A DNA stretch of 64,000 nucleotides from Synaphobranchus kaupii (GCA_029718625.1 CM056380.1:108453535-108517534), one strand, 5' to 3'; positions 1-60,964 are shown, counted from the stretch's first letter. The notes: generated by a model not told the origin, from the sequence alone. Numbers and translations are program-made.

Positions 1-1434
1 ATACTGATGTTACATTTTCAATCTGCCTAAGAGTGGGTGTTAAATGACTCGTTTCATATACAGTATATTACTTTCATTTAGAAATCAATTTGAACAGAAA
101 TCTCATTCGCTATGCTTAAAATAGGCAAACTTCATTCAGGCCTAAAATAAATTAACCCGTAGCACATATATAGCTTAGAATAACTAGATGCAGCATATTT
201 CATTTATATTTTCAATAATGAGGCTGTGTATTTTAAAACACAAGATGTCAAGTGACATTTCTACACAGAATAACTGAGCAAACAACGGCTACAGTGTACA
301 GTATGTTTGGTAATAAAAATACATCTTTAAATATGAATCATGAAACTAACAGAGCAACTTTGGAACACTTGATGGGTTGATTTAATCTATAATGCTGGAT
401 AAAATTTGGGGCACATATGAACAAACTGTCAGAATACTGATGTTTAACAAATAAAGTGCATCAATTGATTACAATAATTTGACTTTCTGTGATGTTAATT
501 CCAAATCTTTTTGGTTGAGATGAAACTACAGCCCTACCAGTGATTATTTTATGAATACCTAGAACTGAACTGTACATGACAATACATGTGCAATATCACA
601 AAAAATATCAATTTCAAATCGCAAAACCTAATTACACACTATTAGACTTTCATACACAAAAACACACAATATACGGCCTTAAGGGAGCACGTGAATTTGT
701 CACAACAGCGCCTTGACAAAAATGCACCAATATCCGGATTTCCCCCCCGATTACAGATCTGGAAATCAGAAATAAAGGCCAGACCAGAGACCAGGATATA
801 AAGTAAAAAACTCCTCCCTCTACCACAGCCGTTTGTCCAGACATACCACTCCCCAAGGGGTGCTCGCCATAACAGCCAATGACAAAGCCAGTCATTCTCA
901 ATCATGGCTACCCCCGTCAGTAACTGCCTGTAATACTTTTAATGATATCGGTACTTTATAGATATCAATACATAATCTACAGATGGGTTTACTTCACATA
1001 TTAATTCAATTATATTTTTATAAGTTCATAAATAAAATGTTGCTTTTGCTAAATTTATAATAATTATTGCTTTTTTTGTCCTGTCTTGTTGTCCAGCTAT
1101 AGCGGGTATTCTTTAAATAATTGTAGGTACGTAAATGTTCATTGGGAAACCAGTCAGGGGCCCAGGTTTGATTGTGATCTGGAACACTGAACCCTGTTGC
1201 TGTGTAAACTGAAGTGATCTTGTTGCCACGGTGACACCTGTCCCCTCTGGTTGCCAGGGGATCCACCCGGAAAGTTCCCTCATGGGAGGATGTGAGTGTT
1301 GGTGAATGTTGATCCGTTGGTGGTGTGGCGCATTGCATGATGGGAGCCGCGGGTTCCATCCTGTGGTGTTTTTAATGAGTCATTCTGCCCCGCCCCCGTT
1401 CTGGACTGTCCCAGTGCTGCCCCCTGCTGTTCCT
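1..1434. other. loxl4 3' UTR and downstream AT-rich DNA
   Basis: Holds the 3' UTR of loxl4 on the minus strand, of unknown length, then AT-rich DNA. The short open frames here have no recognisable similarity. No second gene seen. Confidence 0.6.
938..943 (-). terminator. Candidate loxl4 poly(A) signal (ATTAAA)
   Basis: No AATAAA on the minus strand was noticed in 1-1434. ATTAAA occurs at 938-943 (about 490 nt of 3' UTR) and again at 381-386. Either could be used, or the true site may lie outside the window. Confidence 0.25.
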
Positions 1435-48973
<47,539 letters not shown>

Positions 48974-49245
48974 CGTTCCTTAGTCCTGGGAGACTTCTGA
49001 AAGGAAGAAACATGTTATTATTAAGAGCTTTAAACATCATTGGGAGATAAGTTAGCCGACACTGTGTTGGCTATATTGTGATTATTATGTTAAATTGTTT
49101 TAATACAACAAGTACAATTTGAAGTAAGTTCAACGTGTCGTTGATGTAGTGTGCTGTACTTTTCTCGTGACAAAACAAACCTGGTAGTAGCCTACATGCT
49201 AACGGCATTTACAAATGGAAGCCTTTTAAATTCATGTATTAGGAG

Positions 49246-49387
49246 GAGTGGTTCCCAAACCTGGCCTCGGGTACCACCAGCCTGATCCAGGTATTTTATG
49301 TATTCCATCTCAAGCACACCTGATGCAACTAATCAAGGGCTTCATTGGTTGTATCAGATGTACCCGAGGAGAGTTTGGCAAGCACTG
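49246..49387. mobile_element. 142-bp hAT-type MITE
   Basis: The left end GAGTGGTTCCCAAACCTGGC and the reversed right end CAGTGCTTGCCAAACTC fit the CAGTGGTTC-type termini of hAT elements. GGGTACC/TACCCGAGG also pairs across it. Confidence 0.7.
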
Positions 49388-49494
49388 TATTTATTAGAGA
49401 AGAAAGCCAGTCACATTGCCCGTGCGTATCCCGTTATAGGCTAATAGTGACACCCACTGGAGACGAGGACAGAATGGAATGTTAAACAGACTGA

Positions 49495-49587
49495 GGAGCG
49501 GAGTATATTGTCTGAATAGTTAGCCATACCGGTACTCGTAGGAGCGGAGTATATTGTCTGAATAGTTAGCCATACCGGTACTCGTAC
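49495..49587. repeat. 46-bp tandem duplication
   Basis: GGAGCGGAGTATATTGTCTG, AATAGTTAGCCATACC and GGTACTCGTA occurs twice without changes, implying a recent event. Confidence 0.9.
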
Positions 49588-50157
49588 AATTCTTAATCAT
49601 AACAGCAGGTCATGCAGACAGGTGCAGGTTATGTCAATGTAATGAGAGACTTATGCTGTCCTTACGAATATACAAGTTGTCCTTATCCAAGTTATCATAC
49701 GTACTTGTGTTATCATAGTACAGCCGTGTATTGACAAATGTTTGTTTAAGCATCATACTTCAACAATAATTAGTCATTATATATAATATGATTACTATAA
49801 TTAGAAAATGATGGGTAATTATAATTAATGCTAGTGATGATTTATTGATATTCATGCATGTATTATTATTAATAATTACTGGAAGGTGTGATCTTGTTTT
49901 TGAGTGGCGCATTAAAGTAATAGTAGCAAATAAATAAATCTGGACTTACATGTCAGGTAAAGTACTGATATATTTCATATCAATATGTAACAAAATAGTA
50001 ATTTGTGTGTCATCATTTAGAAACAACCTAATATGAAAAATGTCATGAAAATCAGCATTGTAAAAACAGATTCTATCCGCTCTTCCCATACACGTCAAGT
50101 GAGACCATGAAGGTCAAGTAAAAAAGTCCTGGCAGGCAGCACAACAAGAAAAAAAAG

Positions 50158-50377
50158 GGTAACACTTTATTTTGAGTGTCCAATATTGACACTCAACTTG
50201 ATATCAACTGAATATCAGTTCAGTGTTCATTTAAAGATAATTGCATGTCAGGTGATTGTCCACAAACTCCACAAACAGGTGAGTGTCAAGAAACACTGTC
50301 TTGACACTCAGCAAAGTATAAACTGACTGTATCTCAACTTGAGTGTCAACATTGGACACTCAAAATAAAGTGGTACC
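50158..50377. mobile_element. 220-bp MITE (GGTAACACTTTATTTTGAG ends)
   Basis: The left end GGTAACACTTTATTTTGAGT then GTCCAATATTGACACTC mirrors the right end GAGTGTCAACATTGGACACT then CAAAATAAAGTGGTACC. Several further TGACACTC/GAGTGTCA motifs lie inside. Confidence 0.85.
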
Positions 50378-51188
50378 AAAAAAGCTATAAAAAATAATAT
50401 AAATTAAAAAACAATAGGTGCCACTAAGAAAATATTCAAGTTTGTATCAGCAGTCTCTCCAGGGAATTCTGACATGGTTGAGCAGTTACATCATTCCAAA
50501 CTCACATTCATATACAGTCAGACAGCAGATTCATTTCTGAATTCAAAATAAAAAAGAATTTGAGAAACTGACAGTCATCTGTCAAAAACAATACCCTTTT
50601 TCCGCATTCCCACAATGCCTAGCAGCGGTAAGTGCTTTACAAGGGAATCACTCCATCACAACAAATATGCACTTGTCTGGTTCATAACTCTTAAGTACTG
50701 TGAGCATGCAAGATAGCAGAGCCGCAGAGTGTAGAATAGTTGCATAGAATTCCACAGGTAGACATATAATTAGTAAAGCAAATAATTCAGTTCACTTCTC
50801 CTCATTCCCGTCCAATCTCCCACAAATGAGTCTCTGCCGCATCAAACCATGGCCCAGAGGCAATGCCAACATTCCTCAACTTACAAAGAGAGGGGTAAAC
50901 CAAAGGCTAAAAGTAGAGGTACGCAGTCGAGCTCACCAACCAATAAATTAGCGCTGAAGCACCAGAGCCAGCGGGTAGGATAACACAAACAAAAGACGGT
51001 CTGGAATAACCAAGTAAGGTTGCAGTCCATGTGAAAGAAGCAGAATATGTCTTATTTATCTCATGGAAAACGTTTAACACACTGTTTAAATGAGAGAAAG
51101 AGAGAGAGAGAGAGAGGACAGGAAAGGTATTGGTTGAGCTGACATGTGCAAGACAGAGCAATATGCTAAGAGCCAGTAGCCTACTCAC

Positions 51189-51227
51189 CTGGCAGCTGGT
51201 TCTGCTAAGAACCACTTGTGTCGTTGG
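51189..51227 (-). other. loxl4: Candidate 5' noncoding exon of loxl4
   Basis: In transcript sense a CTCTCTCTCCCTCTCTTTCC tract ends in CAG, followed by 39 nt and a strong donor TGCCAG|GTGAGTAG. It sits 2.2 kb upstream of coding exon 1, whose acceptor demands an upstream noncoding exon. No other support. Confidence 0.35.
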
Positions 51228-52215
51228 CTGGGAAAGAGAGGGAGAGAGAGAGAGAGAAAGAGAGAGTGAATGAATGAGTGAAGGAGAGTGCTGCTGAGAT
51301 CAAGTCTTTGGTTTGTCGTTTTCCTCTCCTTCCCTCCCTCCTTCCCTCCCTCCCTCTCCCTCCCTCTCTCCCTCCTTCCATCCTGCTCTCCATCCCTCCC
51401 ACATCACACCCTTTTTTTTTTTTTCTCTTGAAAAATTTTAAATATGTCCTGAGTAAAAGCAAAAAGGAAATTTGGCCTTCTGTCTCCGATGACAACATGC
51501 AATATAATGTTTTATGCACCTTTTCAGTGTTCTTGTATATAGTCAATGTATGATGGCAATATAGTTTTTTATGTATATATTTACAGTTGGTGCTCATATG
51601 ATCAGTCTGAAGCTGCATATCAAGTGTACACAAACAGCAGGAATGCACATAATCTTCCTTCTAAAAATATTAAACTAGTAGAAAATATCTGTCAAACCCC
51701 CCTTCCTTTTATTTTTGACACAAATAAAACTGATAAAAACTCAAACAAAGAGTGGATTAAATCCTGGCTTTAAGTTGTGGCCTAGAGGGCATACACAGAA
51801 TCACATACAAAGCAGGGGACAATTTCAAATTTCATTCTTAAGTCTTTTCCAGCCTTACGGACATCTTAAAAAAAGCGTTATCTTTCCCATTCCCCGACAG
51901 TTCAAAGAAAAATAAAACGTAAATACATATTGAAAACAGACACAGAGATCTGCATTGAAACGGGGTAATTTTACATTGTCTACAAGCCCGTGGCAGAAAC
52001 TGCTATAGTTTCCATTTATAGTGAAGCCTTACACTCTTTCATAGAAGCAGTTCTGAGTGGTAGTGTCAAGGCCTTCTGGAGATTTAGGAGTGAGAAAAAA
52101 AACAAAAACAATAAGTGTGGTGTAACCTATCCTAGCCTTTCTGTAAAAGCTTTTCATCCCGAATATGTGATCTCCGGGAAAAGGGTAGAGACACCCGCAC
52201 CTGTAATTTTTCATT

Positions 52216-52441
52216 TAGGGATTTTCAACCTTTTGTGACCCAGGGACCCCTGCCCAGGCAAAAAGGCATTCAGAAGACCCCCGACATAAGTTAAAAATGG
52301 CTGTATTCACATAAAGGTTTTATGTTTAGAAATATTTTCCCAAATCAATATATAGTCATTGCATATGAGGTCTGGCCAGGGACCCCCTGCAGTACCTTCA
52401 AGGCCCCCCAGGGGCCCACAGACTCCCTGTTGAAAACCCAG
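52216..52441. mobile_element. 226-bp hAT-type MITE
   Basis: The left end AGGGATTTTCAACCTTTTGT, GACCCAGGGACCCC and the reversed right end TGGGTTTTCAACAGGGAGTC, TGTGGGCCCC resemble Charlie-type hAT termini. Confidence 0.75.
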
Positions 52442-53044
52442 AAGTCATAGACAATAAAGATCGATAACTGTAGGATGCTGAGTTGAGTTTGGAAGATCAC
52501 GAGTCAGTTCATAAATAACAGAATGGTAATATTTTATCTATATAGAATCTTTCTCTTTATCACTCTCTCTCACACACACACACACATACATATATACAGT
52601 ATATATGTAGCAAATAACTGAAAAAGGAAGTTATTTAAAAAGTTCTTTAAGGTAACACAGAAGACACGCGAGCGGAAATGCGTGGCACATCCAAACAGGC
52701 ACTTTCTCCCAGTTTTGTTTTCCGCTGCCTAGGTGCCTTTTCAAGTCGGCCTACAGATCCTGCATCTATTTACGTCCAATTGTCATCACAGACCTCGCGC
52801 CTCCTGTTTACAGAAAGCCTGGTCCACCCACTCTTTAGCCTGTCAGCGGCGCTCTGGGCCTGTGATGTCCTAAACATCCAGCCCCGGTTGCTTTGGTTCG
52901 GTGACCTCTGTCGAGGAGCTGTTCAGCCGTAAACCCACAGGAAGAACCTGCGTCAAAAATAGCGAGAGGCATGTCAAGCGGTACGCCTCCACAAGGGGCG
53001 GCGGAGCCAAGCGGGCGGACGCGAGGACGCCACAAAACCAAACA

Positions 53045-53515
53045 TCCACAGTAAACAAGGCTTCCTGCTCATCTCCTGTGAGGAGGGAGGACCGTCTCTA
53101 CAGTAAGCAAGGCTTCCTGCTCATCTCCTGTGAGGAGGGAGGACCGTCTCTACAGTAAGCAAGGCTTCCTGCTCATCTCCTGTGAGGAGGGAGGACCATC
53201 TCTACAGTAAGCAAGGCTTCCTGCTCATCTCCTGTGAGGAGGGAGGACCGTCTCCACTGTAAGCAAGGCTTCCTGCTCATCTCCTGTGAGGAGGGAGGAC
53301 CGTCTCCACTGTAAGCAAGGCTTCCTGCTCATCTCCTGTGAGGAGGGAGGACCGTCTCCACAGTAAGCAAGGCTTCCTGCTCATCTCCTGTGAGGAGGGA
53401 GGACTGTCTCCACAGTAAGCAAGGCTTCCTGCTCATCTCCTGTGAGGAGGGAGGACCGTCTCCACAGTAAGCAAGGCTTCCTGCTCATCTCCTGTGAGGA
53501 GGGAGGACCGTCTTG
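53045..53515. repeat. 52-bp minisatellite, about nine copies
   Basis: The unit is AAGCAAGGCTTCCTGCTCAT, CTCCTGTGAGGAGGGAGGAC and CGTCTCCACAGT; copies are nearly identical. Confidence 0.95.
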
Positions 53516-54461
53516 CCAGTTCACTTCCCTTCACTGTACCTGTATTTGAGTTTTAGTTTCTATAGAGCCTTAGTTGCCTTGGAAACCTCTCCCCCATCTA
53601 CCCATGAACTGTGTCTCATGGCCTTGCAGCTAGTTAACGCTAGTTAAAGTTCAGTTAAAGCTGAACGCACGAGCACAGCTTCCACGCTTGTTTACTCATC
53701 CAGCGCAGAAAAGGTACATCATGTTTTTCACATAGCCCCTGGATAATATTTCTTTATTTCTGAACGCAGTCACGCAATTAAATTTAGTTTTACACTTTTA
53801 TTGGACCCAAAGGAGGCCTGGCAAACCGCTCGGGGACTGGGCTTATTCAGGCATGGCGGGGGTTTGAGGTTTCTCTTAGGGTCAGTGAGGAGGGTAGTTT
53901 TATTTATATTTTTTATTGGTTTGAAAGAACAGGTAGCAGCTTTGCCCAAAATAGATGCTTGGAATTTACAGCTCAGTCTGCTACTCCTCAAACCATTAAA
54001 AAAAATAAAAAACAGTTCAGAAAGTCAACTGACCAAATGCAATTTTATCATTAGTCTAAGAAGTAGCTTATCTACGTTAAGGTAAACTATTCTTAATGTA
54101 CTGCTGTACCACCACCCCCCACCTCCCCCCTCCTCCCACCTCTATTTTTTTTGTCTTGTGAGAAAATGATAAACAATAAGAAGTAGCAGTAAGAGAAATA
54201 CAACCATGCCTGAAGCACAGTGGCGCAAGGCAGCGAAGGACTAAACAAATAACGTTTATTTCATTTTTTAAAAATACATGACCATTATTTCCGCTTCATT
54301 TTAGTAGATATTATTTTTGGTTGTGCGCCTAAATCTAGTAATGGGCTTGTTTGTGTGGCAGGGCCTGTGTGACTGTGTGCTTGAGTGGCTGTCCCTCCCT
54401 CATTACTGAACTCACTGGACCACCAGGCCCCTATTACACGGGCCTAATCAAAGGAATAATC

Positions 54462-54725
54462 TAAGTGTGTGTTAGTGTGTGCCTGTTTGGGGCAGTGTGT
54501 GTTAGTGTGTGCCTGTTTGGGGCATTGCGTGTTGGTGTGCGTTAGGGGCAGTGTGTGTTGGTGTGCGTTAGGGGCAGTGTGTGTTGGTGTGTGTTTGGGG
54601 CAGTGTGTGTTGGTGTGTGTTTGGGGCAGTGTGTGTTGGTGTGTGTTTGGGGCAGTGTGTGTTGGTGTGTGTTTGGGGCAGTGTGTGTTGGTGTGTGTCG
54701 GTGTGTGTTTTTGGGGCAGTGTGTT
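54462..54725. repeat. 26-bp G/T minisatellite, about ten copies
   Basis: The unit is GTGTGTGTTGGTGTGTGTTT then GGGGCA. The open frames across it are repeat artefacts. Confidence 0.93.
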
Positions 54726-55676
54726 GCGAGTGTTGGCCTCGGGGCTCAGCCCTCCCTGCACCTCTGTAATTACCCACAGGCCTCAGCTCTGCCCTTAGCC
54801 ACAATTTGCAGTGGCGTGAAATAAATATATGCTCTTCGACAATAAACAACCGCCTTTTCAAATTATAGCACCTCCTCAAGCCCTGGCCACACCCTCCTCA
54901 AGCCCCTCCCCCCAGAACCATTTTATAACATCTCTATCTGAGGCTCCGCCCCTCTCTGAATGACAGACAAGCAAAAGCTTACTCATCATGTTCAGAGATG
55001 TTAGGTAGCATCTTTGCATCGTCACTTTCTCGGTTATTCACAACAAGGTGGTGGTGGTGGTGGGGCGGGGCTACAGTGGAGACGGGACTCTCACACGCCA
55101 CTGATAGCAAACGCATTTCTGAACTGCAAACCAAGGCCACAGTCCGCGGCAGCCCCAGTCAAAACAAGCCGTTAGCGCACACATTTCTCGCTTTTTGACA
55201 TTCCAAAGTTACATTTTAAAGAGGCTTTCCGCATTTTCTCCTCAAGTTTAAATGTTGGCGCCCGTGGTGGTAGTTTACCCACAGCCGTTTCTCCATTTGT
55301 TTTGGCTTCAAATTTCCAAACCGCACAAAACTGTATATAGAGACAGAAAACAAGAGGTGGCTTTTCTATTTATGACGCTCTTGTCCTGTTAGGAACCATT
55401 TCGGTTAGCCAGCATGTTGCAGAATAGCATTTATCATTAGGTTTCTGTGTAACGTGCATTTTCAGTTTGTGCCATTCAAAACACGCCAGTTTAGAATGGT
55501 TTTAACAACAGTGTGGAATTTAAATGAGGACACCAACTTGTTGTCCTAATTGGAGAAGAGGTTGATGGCAGCCTGTGGCTTGTGGCCACCAGCCCAGGTG
55601 CATTATGGGTAAGAGCTGATGCAAAGGTAACCCAAGGAGCTCTGGCTGAGTTAAACCCACTCAACACCCAGCTAGG

Positions 55677-56012
55677 GGCCTGTATCACAAAGCACGATTA
55701 CTGAGTTAGCTGGATAACTGCACGGAGTAAAACCGGAACAGCTCTTTTTACTTCAGTCAATGTGCCACATTCAGGAGGGTTCCGGATTTTACTCTGTGCA
55801 GTTATCCAGTTAACTCAGTAATCCCGGGGAGTATACTACAAAGCAGGATTTCTAAGTTAGCTGGATAACTGCACAGAGTAAAACCCTGAACCCTCCCAAA
55901 TCTGGAACATGGACTGAAGTAAAAAACGCTGTTCCAGGTTTTACACAGTGCAGTTATCCAGCTAACTCATTAAGCCTACTTCGTAGTATACCCCCCCTGC
56001 TTCGTGATACAG
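55677..56012. mobile_element. Nested palindromic MITEs, one inside the other
   Basis: The outer copy has ends GCCTGTATCACAAAGCAC and (reversed) GCCTGTATCACGAAGCA. Its right arm is interrupted after CTCAGTAATCC by a second copy (about 55831-55990) with ends GTATACTACAAAGCAGGA and TCGTAGTATAC. Both share TTAGCTGGATAACTGCAC..AGTAAAACC arms and are related to 18482-18626. Confidence 0.8.
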
Positions 56013-56755
56013 GCTAACGACATAGCAAACTCAAACCTAGGACTGCAGGACCCAGCATGCATCTGTGCTCAGCAACTCCGAACTGAGCAACAGTGGTTTC
56101 ATGAAAACAATTAACCTAGAACAAATTGCCTGGCTTTGCATTTGGAAACCACTCTTGCAGGGACAAAATCTCATCATTTGTGGGTCTGTCCACCTCAATA
56201 ACCTACCAGAGGTTCATTTGAAAACATTTATTATGTTTTAAGAACAATATTTCTTATTTGATATATCAAATTAACTATGTAACTGATATATAAATGCAAC
56301 ATTCGTAAAATTATGATTGTGCCAGTAGCCCAATGTTGATAATGAAAGGCTCAATGTCATTGAAAGTACTGTTGCACTCATCTGTAGGGTTTAATGACTG
56401 GAGAACAAACGCAAAGAAAAGCAACCGTACAATAGAATCAAAACATTAAACTAAATTTAATGTAACATTCTTTGGGAAGACAGTACTACGTGGTTTTAAA
56501 AATAATTTAAAAAAAGCAATAACAGCAACAACTATCCAGGTGCTGTTGGAAAGAACAGTTTTTCCAGAGTTATCCAATAAAACGAAACAGAAATGTGAAC
56601 CGCTACAAAGAGCGATGTTAGATTTGTACGTATACAGTCAGAAACATTAAAATGGAGTCACACAAAGTTACTAAGCAACTGTAAAATTCAGGAGGAGTTA
56701 ACTCCCCCAAAGAGGATAATGGGCACGCTTCTTTGCCCTGGAAATTTTCCGTGAA

Positions 56756-57155
56756 TTCTGTTCATCAACGCTGTCTGTGAGGTGAATCCTCTTCATCAAC
56801 ACTGTCTGTGAGGTGAATCCTCTTCATCAACACTGTCTGTGAGGTGAATCCTGTTCATCAACACTGTCTGTGAGGTGAATCCTCTTCATAAACACGGTCG
56901 GTGAGGTGAATCCTCTTCATCAACACTGTCTGTGAGGTGAATCCTGTTCATCAACACTGTCTGTGAGGTGAATCCTGTTCATCAACACTGTCTGTGAGGT
57001 GAATCCTGTTCATCAACACTGTCTGTGAGGTGAATCCTCTTCATAAACACGGTCGGTGAGGTGAATCCTCTTCATCAACGCTGTCTGTGTGGTGAATCCT
57101 CTTCATAAACGCTGTCGGTGAGGTGAATCCTGTTCATCAACACTGTCTGTGAGGT
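56756..57155. repeat. 31-bp minisatellite, about 13 copies
   Basis: The unit is CTTCATCAACACTGTCTGTG then AGGTGAATCCT, with CATAAACACGGTCGG variants. Confidence 0.95.
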
Positions 57156-59103
57156 GAGCCTTTCAGAGCTCAGGAAGACCTGAGCAGCTAGGCTAACTCA
57201 GTGCTCCTTATGTACAAAAAAACTCACATGGAGGCTTGGAATAAACATGTTAGCATAGCCACCAAACACTGCTAAAAAAAAGCACATAAGACTAGCCAGG
57301 CTTCATTATTCCAGAACAAGTACCATAAAATACTTAGGTTAGGTTTAAGCATTCTGGAGTAATGTGTGAAATCAGCCAAAAGTCAGGCCTAAACATACGA
57401 GAACAAGGTAATGAGCTCAACCCAAAGTCAGGCTTAAACACCCAAGAATGTTGCACTAAGCCCAAAGTCAGGCTTAAACATACCGGAACAAAACCCATGA
57501 GCTGAGACTAAATCCAGACTCGGTCTACTTGGAACACGCACATAAGTTCTACTCTCCTGGAGGTGATTGTGATGTACAGCCCCTGTAAATGACAGACAAC
57601 ATTACAATTTCATACATCAGTCTGGGTTCTCTCTCATTATAGACACAAAACATTAAAGGCAAGTAGGGATTTATGGTGCTACTATAAGACAAATGGGCGA
57701 TTATCCTTTCTGTCATGTATTACTTAAGCAGTGGAATGCATGCTCAGTACACACCAGCTCGATGTCTGCACTTCAACCAGTTAAAATGGCCACAACTTAA
57801 AAATAAGCATCTTTCTCCTGGCAAGGGGGCAGAACCCACAATTAAAACCAAGTCTAAGTAACTAGTGTTTAAAATGAACCCCAGTGTGAAAGAGAGAGTC
57901 AACAGGGCGGTCTGGAGAGCTCTGCCAAATCCTGCCCCCACTCAAAGAAAAGAAAAAAATCATGCGTACGAAAACGAGAAAAGTGATTTTTTTTACATAA
58001 CGGACGGGTAGCGAGGGCTGTGTAGAGAACAGGTGAGGCCATTACCTGCTCCGCCCCCTTGTCCCTTTGCTGTGCTGTCATTGGCTCGATATTCAGAGAG
58101 GACACATGATTCGTGCTCAGTGGGGGGCAGTAGGTTGGGGATCTTTTCTTGTTGATGGGGAACCCAAATCATCATGAGATTGACCCATTACCAAAACGGA
58201 ACTGAACGGTCCTCATAACCAATACAGGAAAGTGCTACCCCTTTTTCCGTGTGGAGCACTGCATTGTGGGATTCTCTCCTTGCTGGAAGCTTGCATTTTA
58301 TACCCTTGGTGGAAGGGAGGATAAACGAGGGAGCGAGTAATATAATCACTCCCTCCCCTTTCTTAAATTGGATCCGAATCACACTTGGTGTGGCTGCCAT
58401 ATTTCATCCTGGCATTTTGGGGATTCCCCCCTTGAAGCAAGGGAAGGGAACGGCAGGAAGAAAGGATAAAACTTGGATCCGAACGCAGCCCGGCTCAATC
58501 TGAAGGCATAGCTTTTTGAAAGGTTAGCTGTGCTAACTGCTTTGTAAAGTACCCAATATACAAATGCGGGAAGAGAGAACCAAATGTTTTTATTTGTGGT
58601 CCAAATTCCAACTGACAAGTAGCAGACACCTCTTGCTGAGCAAACAGAAGCAATAACCAAACTGCAATCCGGTGAAAACAATCCAAGGATGTAAAGTAGA
58701 GGTGCAGGTCCGAGTGGCTTAATCTCAAAAAGGGCCTGAAACAACATGGCTGAATTAAACGGGAGGCTGTTTGTGGGGGGAAATGGAACCTAGCTACACT
58801 TCCCTAGGCAATCAAATCTTTGACTACTTCCTTGAAAACAAACACATTTTTAAAGGCTTGTATAACTCTGAGGTACACACATTTTTCAGAGAACAGTCCA
58901 CAGTCAGTCTTAAATGAACAGTGTTACAAAAATCAATAAACCATATTGATGTGGAATCAATAGACTCGGGTGTCAGAACAAACGGAGAGTTCTGTTTTAA
59001 GAAAATAAACCGAATAAACACTTCACGTCACACAACCGCGCTCACACTTCGATACTGAATGACACACTGCTCTCTAATGGTGGAGACTGGAGAGGCAGTA
59101 TAG

Positions 59104-59367
59104 CAGAGGTAGGCAACCCCGATTCCTGGAGTGGTGGTGACGTTTCTGGTTTTTGCTCTACCTGAGCTTGATCACAAGAGGATGGATGATTAAAAGTGTG
59201 AGCCTGAATATTGTGAATGGTGAACTGCTGAGTGCCTCCAGCACATGGTCACCTGCATTCATTACACCTGAGTAATTATAATAAACCCAGTTATGTAGTT
59301 ATAGGTTTGGATGGAGCAAAAACCAGGACCGTCTCCGGCACTCCAGGACCAGGGTTGCCTACCCCTG
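59104..59367. mobile_element. 264-bp hAT-type MITE
   Basis: The left end CAGAGGTAGGCAACCCCGAT then TCCTGGAGTG and the reversed right end CAGGGGTAGGCAACCCTGGT then CCTGGAGTGCC match well. The 8-bp flanks CAGTATAG and CGGTATAC agree at six positions and may be a decayed target duplication. Confidence 0.85.
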
Positions 59368-60677
59368 CGGTATACAATCACAAGGCTTAAATTCCCCCAA
59401 AACTGACTACTGTAATGATCACTCCTTCCTCAGACGTACAACTAATTTATCAAACCCTGAAAAAAGTGCCAATGTTTGTCTTGCAGTGAGGAAATGATCT
59501 TACAGAAAGGCCTGCCCCATGTTTACTGGGGCACAGACTGACCCCTGTACCAACACATTAATCAGTTTATCTCATCAGATTGTGTAAAGTGCACTACATC
59601 TCAATCTCAATATGAAAGTAATACAAATAATATGCATTTTTACCAGAAGCTACGGACTCCATTAACCGACATAGTCGTACCGTTATCTTTGTTCGGATAA
59701 CGCCCGACTTGGCGCTGCTTCAATATTCAGAGCAGAAATATCAGCTGTCAGAGTGCACACGCTCTTGGTGTTTGTACTTATGACATAACCAAATCTTTGG
59801 CCTTGGGTTAGGGGGCAGCATTTCCTGATTCATTTTTTTTTTTAAAGAAATTGGAAAAATCACATTCCTGATCAGGTAATGATCAAAGGCACTTGGGTCA
59901 ATAAGGAGATGAGGTGATCCAGAAAAAAGGAAAGTCAAAAACAACTAACAAGACCAACATAATGCACAGGTCTCAAGACCCAGAGAAAGAGGTCTAGGCT
60001 CATGGTAAACATGAATGGAACAGAGACGCCAGGCCCCATGTGGTCTGCTTGCCCATAACACAGGAAAAAGGAGTGTATCTCGTTTAACTCAACAGGAAAT
60101 GCTAAGTTTAATTTCAATACCACAAAAAAAACATTTAAAACAACAGCAAATGAAAACATGCAATAGCGCAGTAACAGTGCAGAACAGTCCACAGAGATCA
60201 ACCCGCCCACATTCTCATCTCTGTCTTTGCCTTGAGCACCCTCTGGTGGTGAAGAGGGGGATCTGCAAGGGCAGCGCCACAATCCAATGGATTAAATGTC
60301 TTAAATAAGTCCCTTGGTTTGGTTGTTGGTGCAGGAGGAGAGAATGAGAGAGTGGGAGAGGCAGATATTATGTTACGACAGTGTGTGAGTCTTTGGGCAC
60401 AAACCTGTAACTGACCCTAAGCCACCAACCACACAAGCTGCTGAAAGCATGAGAAGGCAATGACTTCGTTTCCCATGAAGCCCTGCTGCTTTTCCAACGC
60501 CGTGTGTCTGGCGCTGCTGTAACATGTGTAGACGTGGGAGTGGCCTGGTGGAGGGCGGGGTTGGATCGTCCCAAAGGGGGGGGGCTCCACAGGATAGCCA
60601 CACCTTCTCTCTTTTCTCCCCAGCAGATCTCCTCCCTGGGATTTTGTTCCTCTCAGGTGTGTGGGGGGTGGGAGGGC

Positions 60678-60813
60678 TCAGGGTTGCCATGGTTTGCGGT
60701 CCCGCCCGCACTGTTCCGGAATGTGCTGGTAGCGGCACTTCTCCCCAAAGTGGCAGCCGGTGGTCCTCCAGAAGTAGCACTCGTCTCCGTGGACCGGACC
60801 CCTGCGCCGAAAT
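60678..60813 (-). CDS. RRM/CCCH gene terminal exon: CCCH finger
   Basis: The acceptor is gtgtctcag|ATTTCG. It encodes FRRRGPVHGDECYFWRTTGC then HFGEKCRYQHIPEQ and DRKPWQP, then TGA. The metal ligands are the three Cys and the His of C-x7-C-x5-C-x3-H. Confidence 0.92.
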
Positions 60814-60901
60814 CTGAGACACGTCCAAACAGACACGCCAATCACAGTCTTGACACACCCACACAGACACACACTCACGTACACGCACACACACACACAC
60901 A

Positions 60902-60964
<63 letters not shown>

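Larger units (their letters stand above)
48997..60677. other. loxl4 5' flank and intergenic region
   Basis: 11.7 kb with the loxl4 first exon(s) and promoter somewhere in it, plus the 3' UTR of the RRM/CCCH gene at its right end. Contains four MITEs, the 55677-56012 nested MITE, and minisatellites at 53045, 54462 and 56756. A GC-rich stretch at 52950-53040 and pyrimidine-rich DNA at 51325-51425 stand out. No other coding exon recognised. Confidence 0.65.

Noticed and set aside
53801..54085. 94-residue plus-strand frame
   Set aside because: Ends in A-rich low-complexity sequence and lacks any recognised domain.
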